NCBI GenBank assembly: GCA_046484625.1
Contig: JAWOIO010000127.1
Span: 1 to 64,000 of the forward strand
Reading direction: 5' to 3'
DNA length: 64,000 nt
From: DASUAO01 sp046484625
GTDB taxonomy: Bacteria; Actinomycetota; Acidimicrobiia; IMCC26256; PALSA-555
Both the position numbers and the translations under genes were made by a program. Positions within the stretch are counted from its first letter, which is position 1. Each line of letters begins with the position of its first letter. Of this stretch, positions 34,043-42,988 are shown piece by piece. The notes beneath the pieces are model-generated. The model was not told the DNA's origin. It did not search any database and saw nothing but the letters and a program-made list of their open reading frames with translations.

Positions 34043-35164
34043 ATGGCCATCTCCAACGAAGAGCTCCTCGGCCGCGTCGACGTCGACGACGTCGAAGCGA
34101 TCCTGGCGATCTCGAACTCCGAGATCGACGCGGTCATGCACGCGGTGCCGTCGAGCGGTGACGCGGTCTTCACGTGGGACTACGAGCGGACGCGCGCGTC
34201 GCTGGAGAAGCTGTACGAGAAGGCGAAGACCTCGCAGTGGAACGCGAACGACCTCCCCTGGGACACCGATGTCGACCAGGAGAAGGTCGTCATGGAGAAC
34301 CAGGCCGCGAACTCCTACCTCTACGACAACACCGACATGACCGACACGCCCTTCGCCAACTGGGGCGAGAAGGAGTGGCTCGAGTTCGGGGTCGAGTCAC
34401 AGAACTGGACGCTGTCGCAGTTCATGCACGGCGAGCAGGGCGCGCTCATCTGCACCGCGCAGATCGTCGAGACCGTCCCGTGGATCGACGCCAAGTACTA
34501 CGCCTCCACCCAGGTGATGGACGAGGCCCGCCACGTCGAGGTGTTCGCGAAGTACCTCGACACCAAGCTCTCCGGTCACTACCCGATCAACGCGCACCTG
34601 CGGATGCTGCTCGACGACATCATCGGCGACACCCGATGGGACATGACCTACCTCGGGATGCAGATCATGGTGGAGGGCCTCGCGCTCGCGTCCTTCGGGT
34701 TCATGCACCAGATGACGACCGAACCCCTCCTCAAGCAGATGCTCCGCTACGTGATGAGCGACGAGGCCCGCCACGTCGCGTTCGGCGTGCTGTCACTGCA
34801 GGAGTACTACGAGCAGCTGTCGGCGTCGGAGATCCGCGAGCGCCAGGAGTTCGCGTACGAGGCTGCCGTGCGCATGCGCGACCGGTTCCTCCAGCAGGAG
34901 GTCTGGGAGCGGATGGGCGTCGACGTGAAGTCGGCGGTGAAGGGTGTGCTCGCCGCGCCGGACCGACCCATCTTCCAGGCGATGCTGTTCTCGAAGATCG
35001 TCCCCAACTGCCGCAAGCTCGGTCTGCTCGACGCCGCCGACGGCTGGCTGCGCGAGAAGTTCACCGATCTCGGTGTCATCCAGTTCGAGCACATGGCCGA
35101 CACCGGCGAGGAGTACGGCGAGTTCGACGAGGTCGCCAAGGACCGCGCCGTCGCCAACGCCTGA
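34043..35164 (+). CDS. Ferritin-like diiron protein (R2/acyl-desaturase-like)
   Basis: A 373-residue four-helix-bundle protein with the complete six-ligand set of carboxylate-bridged diiron oxygenases: E131 (HGEQGAL), E161 and H164 (DEARHVEVF), E211 (VEGLALA), E241 and H244 (DEARHVAFG). Paired DEARH motifs at this spacing are typical of ribonucleotide reductase R2-like, AurF-like and ACP-desaturase-like enzymes. No radical-bearing Tyr context or membrane segments allow a finer call. It likely activates O2 to oxidise an organic substrate. The upstream TetR gene is 6 bp away and probably cotranscribed; a hairpin closes the unit. Confidence 0.8.
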   Translation: MAISNEELLGRVDVDDVEAILAISNSEIDAVMHAVPSSGDAVFTWDYERTRASLEKLYEKAKTSQWNANDLPWDTDVDQEKVVMENQAANSYLYDNTDMTDTPFANWGEKEWLEFGVESQNWTLSQFMHGEQGALICTAQIVETVPWIDAKYYASTQVMDEARHVEVFAKYLDTKLSGHYPINAHLRMLLDDIIGDTRWDMTYLGMQIMVEGLALASFGFMHQMTTEPLLKQMLRYVMSDEARHVAFGVLSLQEYYEQLSASEIRERQEFAYEAAVRMRDRFLQQEVWERMGVDVKSAVKGVLAAPDRPIFQAMLFSKIVPNCRKLGLLDAADGWLREKFTDLGVIQFEHMADTGEEYGEFDEVAKDRAVANA

Positions 35165-35175
35165 TCGCCCGGTCG

Positions 35176-35234
35176 CCAATGTTCTGGCGTCACTAATTGG
35201 CGTATATCGCCTGCTTCTGACGCAAGAACGTTGG
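35176..35234. terminator. Bidirectional terminator with an internal hairpin
   Basis: Outer arms CCAATGTTCTGGCGTCA (35176-35192) and TGACGCAAGAACGTTGG (35218-35234) pair with two interruptions. Inside, GGCG-TATAT-CGCC (35199-35211) forms a second stem. It separates the converging diiron and GGDEF genes. Confidence 0.7.
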
Positions 35235-35237
35235 AGG

Positions 35238-36254
35238 TCAGGCGTCCTGGAGCCGACGGGCGCGCTTGTCGGCGTACATCGCGGCGTCGGCCGTCGCGAT
35301 CAGCGCTTCGAGGGTGACGGGGTTCGCGGGGTCGAACAGCGCCGCGCCCATGCTCACCTCGATGGGTGGGTCCTCGCGGTCACGACCTTCCCAGTTGAAG
35401 GCGAACCGCAGGCGATCGAGCAGCTCGGGCACCGAGGCGTGCGGCGTGTCGCTCGCGAGCACGCAGAACTCGTCGCCGCCGACGCGTGCGATGACGTCGG
35501 TGGTGCGCAACGTGTGGGTGAGCGTCCGCGCGAGCCGCTTGAGGAGCTCGTCGCCGGCCGCGTGACCGAGACGGTCGTTCACGACCTTCAGGTTGTCGAG
35601 GTCCAGGTAGACCAGCGCGGTGGGGCGGTCGAAGCGCACCGCCGATGCGAGCACGTGGGTACCCACGGCGAAGAGCCCGTTGCGATTGGCCAGGCCGGTG
35701 AGCTCGTCGAGGCCGGCCCGCTGACGTCCTTCGAGCTCCTCTTCCGCGGTCGCGGCCAGGTCGCGGAGCAGTCGTTCGTCCTCGGCGCCCAGGTAGCGGG
35801 GGTGGTGGTCGACGAGGCAGAGCGTGCCGACGCGCCGACCGTTCCCGACGAGCAGGGGACAGGCGGCGAAGAACCGGAACTTCGGGTGCGCGCTCACGAG
35901 CGGGTCGTCGGCGTACCGGGGGTCCGACGACAGGTCGTGGACGACGAACAGGTCGCCGTCGGAGAACGTCTTCTCGCAGAAGGAGAGCGCGCGTGGCGCC
36001 TGCGTCAGGTCGAGCCCGTGGCGCGACGCGAACCAGGAGCGGTCCCCGTCGAAGAGGGTGACCACGGCGATGTCGGTCGCGAACAGCCGCTGGGCGATGC
36101 GGGTGATGCGCTCGAAGCGCTCGGCGTCGGTCGCGTCCAGCGCGGCGAGCGGCGCGGCATCGGGTGTCGGCACCTCGACCGTGGGAGCCGGTTCGGGCGC
36201 GACGGAACCCCCGGCGTCGTCCGGGCCTCCCGGGCCCTGGGCCACCCACTCCAC
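35238..36254 (-). CDS. GAF-GGDEF diguanylate cyclase
   Basis: The 338-residue product has a GAF sensor domain (about 40-180, FATDIAVVTLFDGDRSWF and LSFCEKTFSDGDLFVVHDLS in part) and a C-terminal GGDEF domain (about 185-335). The active-site motif is intact (RVGGDEF), and an RxxD inhibitory site (RTTD) precedes it by five residues, so product inhibition by c-di-GMP is expected. It synthesises c-di-GMP in the cytoplasm. I place the start at GTG 36254, seven bases after TACCTT on the reverse strand; the frame is open 75 codons further but that runs into rnj. Confidence 0.85.
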   Translation of the reverse strand: MEWVAQGPGGPDDAGGSVAPEPAPTVEVPTPDAAPLAALDATDAERFERITRIAQRLFATDIAVVTLFDGDRSWFASRHGLDLTQAPRALSFCEKTFSDGDLFVVHDLSSDPRYADDPLVSAHPKFRFFAACPLLVGNGRRVGTLCLVDHHPRYLGAEDERLLRDLAATAEEELEGRQRAGLDELTGLANRNGLFAVGTHVLASAVRFDRPTALVYLDLDNLKVVNDRLGHAAGDELLKRLARTLTHTLRTTDVIARVGGDEFCVLASDTPHASVPELLDRLRFAFNWEGRDREDPPIEVSMGAALFDPANPVTLEALIATADAAMYADKRARRLQDA

Positions 36255-36261
36255 ACCTGCG

Positions 36262-36267
36262 AAGGTA
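36262..36267 (-). promoter_or_regulatory. -10 element TACCTT, leaderless start of the GGDEF gene
   Basis: Reverse-strand TACCTT, seven bases, GTG 36254. It lies back to back with the rnj promoter, 37 bp away. Confidence 0.5.
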
Positions 36268-36304
36268 GCCCCACTGGCCAATCCAGGCACAATGTCACGG
36301 GCAG

Positions 36305-36310
36305 TAACCT
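36305..36310 (+). promoter_or_regulatory. -10 element TAACCT, leaderless start of rnj
   Basis: TAACCT, eight bases, ATG 36319; no ribosome site is present in the gap. Confidence 0.55.
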
Positions 36311-36318
36311 CGGGGCCG

Positions 36319-37980
36319 ATGACTGCTCCCGTCCGGATCGTGTTCCTCGGGGGTCTGGGCGAGATCGGGCGGAACTGCTTCTGCCTCGAGGTCGAGGGCC
36401 GGATCGTGGTCGTGGACTGCGGGCTCATGTTCCCCGACGCCGACATGCCCGGGGTCGACCTCGTCCTGCCCGACTTCACCTATCTCCGGGACCATGCCGA
36501 CCAGGTCGACGGGATCGTGCTCACCCACGGCCACGAGGACCACGTCGGTGGCCTCGCCTACCTCCTGCGGGACGTCCCGGCGCCGATCTACGGCTCGCCG
36601 CTGTCGCTCGGGTTCGCCCGGAAGCGGCTCGAGGAGGCCCGGCTCATGGGCTCGACCGAGCTCGTCCCCGTCGAGGGCGGCGAGACCCACCGGATCGGGC
36701 CGATCGACGCGGAGTTCATCCCGGTCACCCACTCCGTGCCGCACGCCTTCGCGGTCGCGTACTCCACTCCCGTGGGCACGATCCTGCACACCGGCGACTT
36801 CAAGATCGACCTCACACCGGTCGACGGACGCCGGACCGACCTCGCCCGCCTCGGCGAGCTCGGGCGGGCCGGGGTCCGGCTGCTGCTCTCGGACTCGACC
36901 AACGCCGAGCGACCGGGCCACACCGAGTCGGAGTCGCTCGTGGGGCCCTCGATCCGCGGGATCCTGCGTGACCATCCGGACCGGCGGTTCATCGTCGCGT
37001 CGTTCGCCTCGCACCTGCATCGGGTGCAGCAGGTTGCCGAGGAGGCCGTCGCCGCCGGCCGTCGGGTCGCGTTCCTCGGGCGGTCGATGGTCCACAACAC
37101 CGCGCTCGCGCGCGAGATGGGGTTGCTGGATCTGCCCGTCGATCGCGTGATCGACATCGAGGACGCGGCGCGTTACGAACCCGGCGAGGTGTGCGTCATC
37201 TGCACGGGTTCGCAGGGCGAGCCGATGAGTGCGCTGTCGCTCATGGCCGCGCACGAGCACAAGCACGTGAAGATCAGCGCCGACGACGTCGTCGTGATCT
37301 CGGCGCACGCGATTCCCGGCAACGAGTCGAGCGTGGGGCGCGTCATCGACTCGCTGCACCGCGCGGGCGCCGAGGTGCTTCACGGCGGGGACGCGTCCGT
37401 GCACGTGTCGGGCCACGCATCGCAGGAAGAGCTGAAGTACATGCTCGACATCGTGCAGCCCGAGTGGTTCGTGCCCGTGCACGGCGAGTACCGGCACATG
37501 GTCCATCACATGCGCCTCGCGCTCCAGATGGGCGTTCCGGACGACCGGATCTTCGTCTGCGAGGACGGCGACGCCGTGACCCTCGACGAGAACGGTGCCG
37601 ACGTCGAGCGCCGAGCGGTGCCCGCCGGCTACCAGTACGTCGACGGGAACAGCAGCGATGTGGGTCACGAGGTCCTGCGCGACCGGAGGACGTTGGCCGA
37701 GGAGGGCTTCGTCGTGGTGATCGTGACCGTCGATGCCGTCACCGGTGAGGTGGTCACGGGGCCCGAGATCGTGACCCGCGGCTGGATCCACGCCGACGAG
37801 GCGGAGGAGCTCCTCGACGACGCACGCGCCGCGGTCACGGCGTCGCTGGCCGAAGCGGCGGCCGAGGGCGCGACCGACTTCGAGACGCTACGCCGCCACA
37901 CCCGGCGCGCCGTGGGGCGTCTCATCAACCAGCGCACTCGGAGGCGGCCGGCGATCATCCCGGTCGTGATGGAAGTCTGA
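36319..37980 (+). CDS. rnj: Ribonuclease J
   Basis: A 553-residue metallo-beta-lactamase/beta-CASP nuclease with 5'-3' exo- and endonuclease activity on mRNA and rRNA precursors. GGLGEIGRN at the N-terminus, the HGHEDHVGG zinc motif (about 72-79), HTGDFKID (about 160), SDSTNAERPGHTESE, ASFASHLHRVQQ and the C-terminal VHGEYRHM are all canonical. Two longer in-frame starts lie inside the antisense GGDEF gene and are rejected. In actinobacteria rnj usually follows dapA; here dapA is absent. Confidence 0.95.
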   Translation: MTAPVRIVFLGGLGEIGRNCFCLEVEGRIVVVDCGLMFPDADMPGVDLVLPDFTYLRDHADQVDGIVLTHGHEDHVGGLAYLLRDVPAPIYGSPLSLGFARKRLEEARLMGSTELVPVEGGETHRIGPIDAEFIPVTHSVPHAFAVAYSTPVGTILHTGDFKIDLTPVDGRRTDLARLGELGRAGVRLLLSDSTNAERPGHTESESLVGPSIRGILRDHPDRRFIVASFASHLHRVQQVAEEAVAAGRRVAFLGRSMVHNTALAREMGLLDLPVDRVIDIEDAARYEPGEVCVICTGSQGEPMSALSLMAAHEHKHVKISADDVVVISAHAIPGNESSVGRVIDSLHRAGAEVLHGGDASVHVSGHASQEELKYMLDIVQPEWFVPVHGEYRHMVHHMRLALQMGVPDDRIFVCEDGDAVTLDENGADVERRAVPAGYQYVDGNSSDVGHEVLRDRRTLAEEGFVVVIVTVDAVTGEVVTGPEIVTRGWIHADEAEELLDDARAAVTASLAEAAAEGATDFETLRRHTRRAVGRLINQRTRRRPAIIPVVMEV

Positions 37981-37990
37981 GGCGTCGCCA

Positions 37991-38779
37991 GTGATCCGCG
38001 ACTGGTCGAACTTCATCGGCGGGCGGACGGCCGTCGTGACGGGCTCGGGTGCCGGCGTGGGCCGCGCGATCGCGATGCACATGGCACGCGCGGGTGCGGA
38101 GGTCTGGATCAACGACCTCGACCCCGGGCGCGCCGAGAGCGTCGTCGGCGAGATCGCCGGGGAGGGTGGGACCGCGTACCCGGTGGTCGCCGACGTCTGC
38201 GACCCCGCGTCAGTGCGGGAGATGGTCGCCGCCACCGGCCCGGTCGACATCCTCGTGAACAACGCGGGGAGCGGTGTTCGGGCGTTCAGCGAGGGCCGGG
38301 CCCGCCTCGCCACGTTCGCCGAGGCCTCGCCGAGCGAGTGGGGGCCGGTGATGCGGGTGAACCTCACTGGGGTGCTCCACGTCACCCATTCCTACCTGCC
38401 CGAGATGATCGAGCAGCGGTGGGGCCGCATCCTGACGATCGTCTCCGATGCCGGCCGCAGGGGTGAGCGACTCCAGGTCGTCTACGGCGCGGCGAAGGCC
38501 GCGGCGATGGGGTTCTCGCGGGGCCTGGCTGCCGAGGTGGGCCGCGACGGCATCACCGTGAACTGCATCGCGCTCGGCTCGATGGCGCACGGAGCCCTGG
38601 CCGATGCCATCGACGCGGACCCCGGGTTCGAGGCCAAGCAGGCCCGGCCCTATCCCGTGGGTCGCCTCGGCCGGGTCGACGACCCGGCACCGCTCGCCGT
38701 CCTGCTGTGCAGCGACGCCGCGGAGTGGATCACCGGCCAGGTCTATCCCGTCGACGGAGGATACGTCCCCGCGCTCTGA
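37991..38779 (+). CDS. Short-chain dehydrogenase/reductase
   Basis: A 262-residue classical SDR. The cofactor motif is TGSGAGVGRAIA (about 17-28), with ND after the second strand (INDLDP) suggesting NAD(H). LVNNAG is at about 90-95 and the active site has Ser in TIVSDAG and YGAAK (Tyr/Lys, about 160-164). The C-terminal DGGYV is typical. The substrate is unknown. It begins 10 bp after rnj and is probably cotranscribed, ending at a repeat-type hairpin. Confidence 0.87.
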   Translation: MIRDWSNFIGGRTAVVTGSGAGVGRAIAMHMARAGAEVWINDLDPGRAESVVGEIAGEGGTAYPVVADVCDPASVREMVAATGPVDILVNNAGSGVRAFSEGRARLATFAEASPSEWGPVMRVNLTGVLHVTHSYLPEMIEQRWGRILTIVSDAGRRGERLQVVYGAAKAAAMGFSRGLAAEVGRDGITVNCIALGSMAHGALADAIDADPGFEAKQARPYPVGRLGRVDDPAPLAVLLCSDAAEWITGQVYPVDGGYVPAL

Positions 38780-38801
38780 GGTCGGCACGCTCCGCCCCCC
38801 A

Positions 38802-38856
38802 GGGCTTCTCGGCACGCTGGTTGTTGCCAGGCAACGCTGAACGTGCCGAGAAGCCC
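38802..38856. repeat. 55-bp hairpin repeat, copy 1 (upstream of ftsK)
   Basis: Outer arms GGGCTTCTCGGCACG (38802-38816) and CGTGCCGAGAAGCCC (38842-38856) are perfect complements; an inner GTTGC/GCAAC stem fills the loop. A related copy lies at 41530-41578 on the other side of ftsK. It may terminate the rnj-SDR transcript. Confidence 0.75.
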
Positions 38857-38924
38857 GCGCGGTGCACGTGTGACGCCGTGCGGTGGGCGTGCAGGTATCC
38901 GACTGTGGCAGGTGTGGCCAGTGT

Positions 38925-38930
38925 TACCGT
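38925..38930 (+). promoter_or_regulatory. -10 element TACCGT, leaderless start of ftsK
   Basis: TACCGT, six bases, ATG 38937. Confidence 0.6.
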
Positions 38931-38936
38931 TGCCCG

Positions 38937-41522
38937 ATGGCTACTCGCACGTCGGCGCGTCGCGCTCCTGCCCGCTCCAAGGGCTCCAAGGGCTCCAAGG
39001 GCTCCAAGGGCTCGGGCTCCAAGGGCTCGGGCTCCAAGGGCTCGGGCTCCATGTCCGGTCGCGCCAGCGCGCGCAAGGGATCGGGGTCACGCGCTCGGCC
39101 GGCGGGCAAGGGCGGCCGCGCCACGTCCGCACCCACGCGGACCGAGCGAGTCCGTGCCGCGGCCCGGAGGGAGCTCGCGGGTCACGCCGCGGACGCCACC
39201 GCCGTCGGCCTGATCGTCCTCGGCGCCCTCACGACGCTCGGGCTGGTCTCCGACCTGGCGGGACCGGTCGGCTCCGGGCTCGCCGACGGCTTCGGCGCAC
39301 TGATCGGCCGGGCCCGGTTCGCGGTCCCGATCGTCTGCCTGTTCTTCGCGATCCTCCTCTTCCGTCAGCGACCCGCGGCGCGGCGGGCGCTCGAGGCGGA
39401 GGAAGCCGGCGAGGACAGCCCGCCGGAGCCTGCGCCGCTCCGGGTCGCGATCGGTGTCGGCCTGATCGGCCTCGCGGCCGTCGGCACCCTGCACCTCGCG
39501 TTCGACCGCCCCGCCGTCGACGGCTCGCTCGACCGCCTCCGCGACGCAGGCGGGGTCATCGGTGCGGCGATCGGTGGGCCGCTCGCGGCTGCCGCCGGCA
39601 CCGTCGGCGCCGGGATCGTCCTCGGGGGGCTGTTCGTGCTCGGTGCGCTCCTCGCTCCCGGCGTCCCGATGCGCGACGTCGTCGCCATGTTCGGCCGAGG
39701 GGCGCGCTCGGCCGGATCCCGTCTCGGTAGCCGCGCCCGCCGGTTCGGCGACCTCAGCGACGGCGCACCGCGGCCGACGCCCGACGACGAGATCGACCTC
39801 ACCGCGCCGATCCCACCGGTCTACGACGAGTCGCTGCCCCCCGAGGAGCCGGTCGCCGCCGGCGACGCCTTTGCCGGCGACGAGCCCGACCTGCCGCAGG
39901 TGACGCTCTACGACGTCGAGACCGACGCCGCGCCCGACGCCGCGCCCGATCGGGACGTCGACATGCACGCGCCGGCGCCGGTCCCCACCGTGGTCGAGGA
40001 CGACGGCCAGGTCGCGCTCGACCTCGGGGCCCGATCGGGTCGCCGCGGCGGGTGGAAGCTGCCGCCGAAGAACCTCCTCAAGAAGGGTGATGCCAAGCCC
40101 ACCGACCGGCGCCTCGTCGAGGAGGGCGGCAAGGTGCTGGCCGAGGCGCTCCGCGAGCACGGCGTCGACGCCAAGCTCATCGGCATGACGGTCGGCCCGA
40201 CCGTCACCCGCTACGAGCTCGAGCTCGCACCCGGCGTGAAGGTGAACCGCGTCACCGGGCTGAGCCACGACATCGCGTACGCGATGGCGTCGGCCGACGT
40301 GCGTATCCTCGCCCCGATCCCCGGTCGGTCGGCGATCGGCGTCGAGGTGCCGAACAAGACCCGGCAGCTGGTGACGCTCGGCGACATCCTCACCTCGCCC
40401 GAGGCCAAGGCCGCCACCCAGCCGCTCGAGGTGGGGCTCGGTCGCGACATCGCCGGGCGCGCGGTGATGCTCGACCTGGCCACGCTGCCGCACGTGCTGA
40501 TCGCGGGCGCCACCGGTGCGGGAAAGTCGAGCTGCATCAACTCGCTCGTGACGTCGCTGCTCATGCGCAACACGCCCGATCAGGTACGTCTCATCCTCGT
40601 CGACCCCAAGCGAGTCGAGCTCGGCGCGTACAACGACCTGCCGCACCTGCTCACGCCGGTGGTCACGAACCCGAAGAAGGCGGCGAACGCGCTCGACTGG
40701 GCCGTGCGCGAGATGGACATGCGCTACGAGGCGCTCGCGGATGTCGGCGTGCGCGACATCACCGGCTACAACGCGGCGTACGACCGGGGTGAGCTGCCGT
40801 CGCCCGAGGAGCCCGACCCGGTCACGGGCAAGGGCTACGAGCGGCTGCCGCACATCGTCATCGTCGTCGACGAGCTGAACGACCTGATGATGGTCGCCGC
40901 GCGCGACGTCGAAGCGAGCGTGTGCCGGATCGCGCAGATGGCCCGCGCCGTCGGCATCCACCTCGTGATCGCGACGCAGCGCCCCTCGGTCGACGTCATC
41001 ACGGGTGTCATCAAGGCCAACGTGCCGAGCCGCCTCGCCTTCAGCGTGTCGAGCCTCGCCGACTCGCGTGTGATCCTCGACCAGGCCGGCGCCGAGAAGC
41101 TCATCGGACAGGGGGACCTGCTCGCGCTCACCGCCAGCTCCAGCCGGGCCCAGCGGATCCAGGGCGCCTGGGTCGACGAGTCCTGCGTGCGAAAGGTCGC
41201 AGCCCACTGGAAGCGCCAGGCCGGCGAGGTGACCTATGTCGAGGGGATCGCCGAGGAGACCCCGCAGTCAGGTGGCCGCAGCTCCGACGACAGCGACGAC
41301 GACCCGCTCCTCGTCGAGGCGATGGAGCTCGTCGTGCGCGGTGGCCTCGGCTCGACGTCGATGCTCCAGCGCAAGCTGCGGGTCGGGTTCTCCAGGGCCG
41401 GTCGGCTCATGGACCTGCTCGAGCGCAAGGGGGTCGTCGGTCCGTCGACCGGGTCGAAGGCCCGCGACGTGCTGATGACCGTCGAGGAGTTCGAGGGCAT
41501 GGAGCGCCGCGGCGCCGAGTGA
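38937..41522 (+). CDS. ftsK: DNA translocase FtsK/SpoIIIE
   Basis: An 861-residue chromosome-segregation motor at the division septum. Order: a basic, Ser/Gly/Lys repeat N-terminus (1-60); four hydrophobic segments (about 85-245); a linker; the alpha-beta motor domain with Walker A GATGAGKSS (about 523) and Walker B IVIVVDELND (about 641), followed by RPSVDVITG; and a C-terminal gamma winged helix (about 785-861) for KOPS recognition. The N-terminal (GSKGSKGSG)n stretch is a repeat expansion. The 18-residue longer frame starts upstream of the promoter and is rejected. Confidence 0.95.
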   Translation: MATRTSARRAPARSKGSKGSKGSKGSGSKGSGSKGSGSMSGRASARKGSGSRARPAGKGGRATSAPTRTERVRAAARRELAGHAADATAVGLIVLGALTTLGLVSDLAGPVGSGLADGFGALIGRARFAVPIVCLFFAILLFRQRPAARRALEAEEAGEDSPPEPAPLRVAIGVGLIGLAAVGTLHLAFDRPAVDGSLDRLRDAGGVIGAAIGGPLAAAAGTVGAGIVLGGLFVLGALLAPGVPMRDVVAMFGRGARSAGSRLGSRARRFGDLSDGAPRPTPDDEIDLTAPIPPVYDESLPPEEPVAAGDAFAGDEPDLPQVTLYDVETDAAPDAAPDRDVDMHAPAPVPTVVEDDGQVALDLGARSGRRGGWKLPPKNLLKKGDAKPTDRRLVEEGGKVLAEALREHGVDAKLIGMTVGPTVTRYELELAPGVKVNRVTGLSHDIAYAMASADVRILAPIPGRSAIGVEVPNKTRQLVTLGDILTSPEAKAATQPLEVGLGRDIAGRAVMLDLATLPHVLIAGATGAGKSSCINSLVTSLLMRNTPDQVRLILVDPKRVELGAYNDLPHLLTPVVTNPKKAANALDWAVREMDMRYEALADVGVRDITGYNAAYDRGELPSPEEPDPVTGKGYERLPHIVIVVDELNDLMMVAARDVEASVCRIAQMARAVGIHLVIATQRPSVDVITGVIKANVPSRLAFSVSSLADSRVILDQAGAEKLIGQGDLLALTASSSRAQRIQGAWVDESCVRKVAAHWKRQAGEVTYVEGIAEETPQSGGRSSDDSDDDPLLVEAMELVVRGGLGSTSMLQRKLRVGFSRAGRLMDLLERKGVVGPSTGSKARDVLMTVEEFEGMERRGAE
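38975..39050 (+). repeat. Tandem GGCTCCAAG repeats at the ftsK N-terminus
   Basis: About four 9-base units GGCTCCAAG (GSK) and then three 15-base units GGCTCGGGCTCCAAG (GSGSK) encode the disordered N-terminal tail of FtsK. Confidence 0.85.
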
Positions 41523-41529
41523 CCCCGCG

Positions 41530-41578
41530 GTTCTCGGCACGTTCGACGTTGCACAGCAACGCTCAGCGGGCCGAGAAC
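41530..41578. repeat. Hairpin repeat, copy 2 (downstream of ftsK)
   Basis: GTTCTCGG (41530-41537) pairs with CCGAGAAC (41571-41578) around an inner CGTTGC/GCAACG stem. The sequence aligns base for base with most of copy 1 at 38802. It likely terminates ftsK. Confidence 0.7.
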
Positions 41579-41589
41579 GGGGGCGCCAG

Positions 41590-41595
41590 TAGCAT
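41590..41595 (+). promoter_or_regulatory. -10 element TAGCAT, leaderless start of rimO
   Basis: TAGCAT, seven bases, ATG 41603. It supports this start over the internal ATG 41663. Confidence 0.55.
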
Positions 41596-41602
41596 CGGCG
41601 GG

Positions 41603-42988
41603 ATGCCCGCGGTCGATCGGTCCACCCTCGGCGCACCTGGCGCGTCCGGAGCGACCGCCGCGATGGGCACGTTCTGGGTCGAGACGCTCGGCTGTCCGAA
41701 GAACGAGGTCGACTCCGACAAGATCGTCGCGTCCCTCGTCGGCGACGGACTGGTCCCGGCGGCCTCCAGCGACGACGCCGACCTCGTCGTCGTGAACACC
41801 TGCGCGTTCGTCGAAGCCGCCCGGCAGGAGTCGGTGGAGACGGTGCTCGACCTCTCGGGACGGCGCCGGGCCGACTCCCGGCTCGTCGTCACCGGATGCA
41901 TGGCCGAGCGCTACGGGACCGAGCTCTCCGAGGCGCTTCCGGAGGTCGATGCCGTCGTCGGGTTCGCGGGTGAGGGCTCGCTCTCGCAGTACTCGCCCGT
42001 CGAGCTGCTGGCCGGTCGCAAGCCGATCGGGGTCCGCGACCTGCTCGAGATCGAGCGGGGCGCCGCGAGCGCTCCGTGGGCGTACCTCAAGGTCGCGGAG
42101 GGCTGCGATCGGGCGTGCGCGTTCTGTGCGATCCCGTCGTTCCGGGGCGCCCAGCGCTCACGAAGCGACGACGCCATCGTCGCCGAGGCCCGCACACTGG
42201 TGCACGGCGGTGCCGCCGAGCTCGTGCTCGTCGCGCAGGACATCGCCTGGTACGGACGGGACGTCGGGAGACCGGGCGGGCTTGCTCCTCTGCTCCGTCG
42301 CCTCGACCGCGAGCTCGCGGGCGACGGCCTCGCGCGCATCCGGCTGCTCTACCTCTACCCGAGCGAGGTCAAGGGTGCGCTCCTCGACGCGATCCTCGAG
42401 GTGCCGACCGTCGTCCCGTACTTCGACCTGTCGTTGCAGCACGCCGACCGTGCGCTCCTCGCCCGGATGAAGCGTTGGGGGAGTGGTGACCGGTTCCGGT
42501 CGATCATCGCCGACATCCGCGAGCGTTCGCCGGAAGCGGCGTTCCGGTCCTCGTTCATCGTCGGCTTCCCCGGCGAGACGGAGGCCGCGCACGACACCCT
42601 CCTCGAGTTCCTCGCCGACGTCGAGCTCGACTGGGCCGGCTTCTTCCTGTTCTCGCCCGAGGACGGCACGCCGGCGTCCGGTCTCGACGGCGTCGTCCCC
42701 GACCGGGTGACGGGCGAGTGGATCCGCGAGTGCGACGAGCTCCAGTCGCGCATCACCGCGGCCGCACGCGACGCACTCGTCGCGGCCGGCACCGAGGTCG
42801 AGGTGCTCGTCGACGGCGTGGGCGAGCACGGCGACGCCCATGGGCGGACCCACCGCGAGGCGCCCGAGATCGACGGTGTCGTCCACCTCGAGGGCGCCCA
42901 GGCCCGCCCCGGCTCGATCGTGCGGGCGAAGGTCGTCGGCGCGGCGGGGACGGACCTCACGGCCACCCCGATCGAGGTGCTCCGATGA
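41603..42988 (+). CDS. rimO: Ribosomal protein S12 methylthiotransferase RimO
   Basis: A 461-residue radical-SAM enzyme that adds a methylthio group to Asp of S12. The N-terminal MTTase domain begins VETLGCPKNEVDSDK (about 24-38), the RimO form of this motif. The radical-SAM cluster motif is CDRACAFC (about 168-175), and the C-terminal TRAM domain starts near 385. A 20-residue Ala/Gly-rich extension precedes the usual start. The stop overlaps pgsA by ATGA. Confidence 0.93.
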   Translation: MPAVDRSTLGAPGASGATAAMGTFWVETLGCPKNEVDSDKIVASLVGDGLVPAASSDDADLVVVNTCAFVEAARQESVETVLDLSGRRRADSRLVVTGCMAERYGTELSEALPEVDAVVGFAGEGSLSQYSPVELLAGRKPIGVRDLLEIERGAASAPWAYLKVAEGCDRACAFCAIPSFRGAQRSRSDDAIVAEARTLVHGGAAELVLVAQDIAWYGRDVGRPGGLAPLLRRLDRELAGDGLARIRLLYLYPSEVKGALLDAILEVPTVVPYFDLSLQHADRALLARMKRWGSGDRFRSIIADIRERSPEAAFRSSFIVGFPGETEAAHDTLLEFLADVELDWAGFFLFSPEDGTPASGLDGVVPDRVTGEWIRECDELQSRITAAARDALVAAGTEVEVLVDGVGEHGDAHGRTHREAPEIDGVVHLEGAQARPGSIVRAKVVGAAGTDLTATPIEVLR

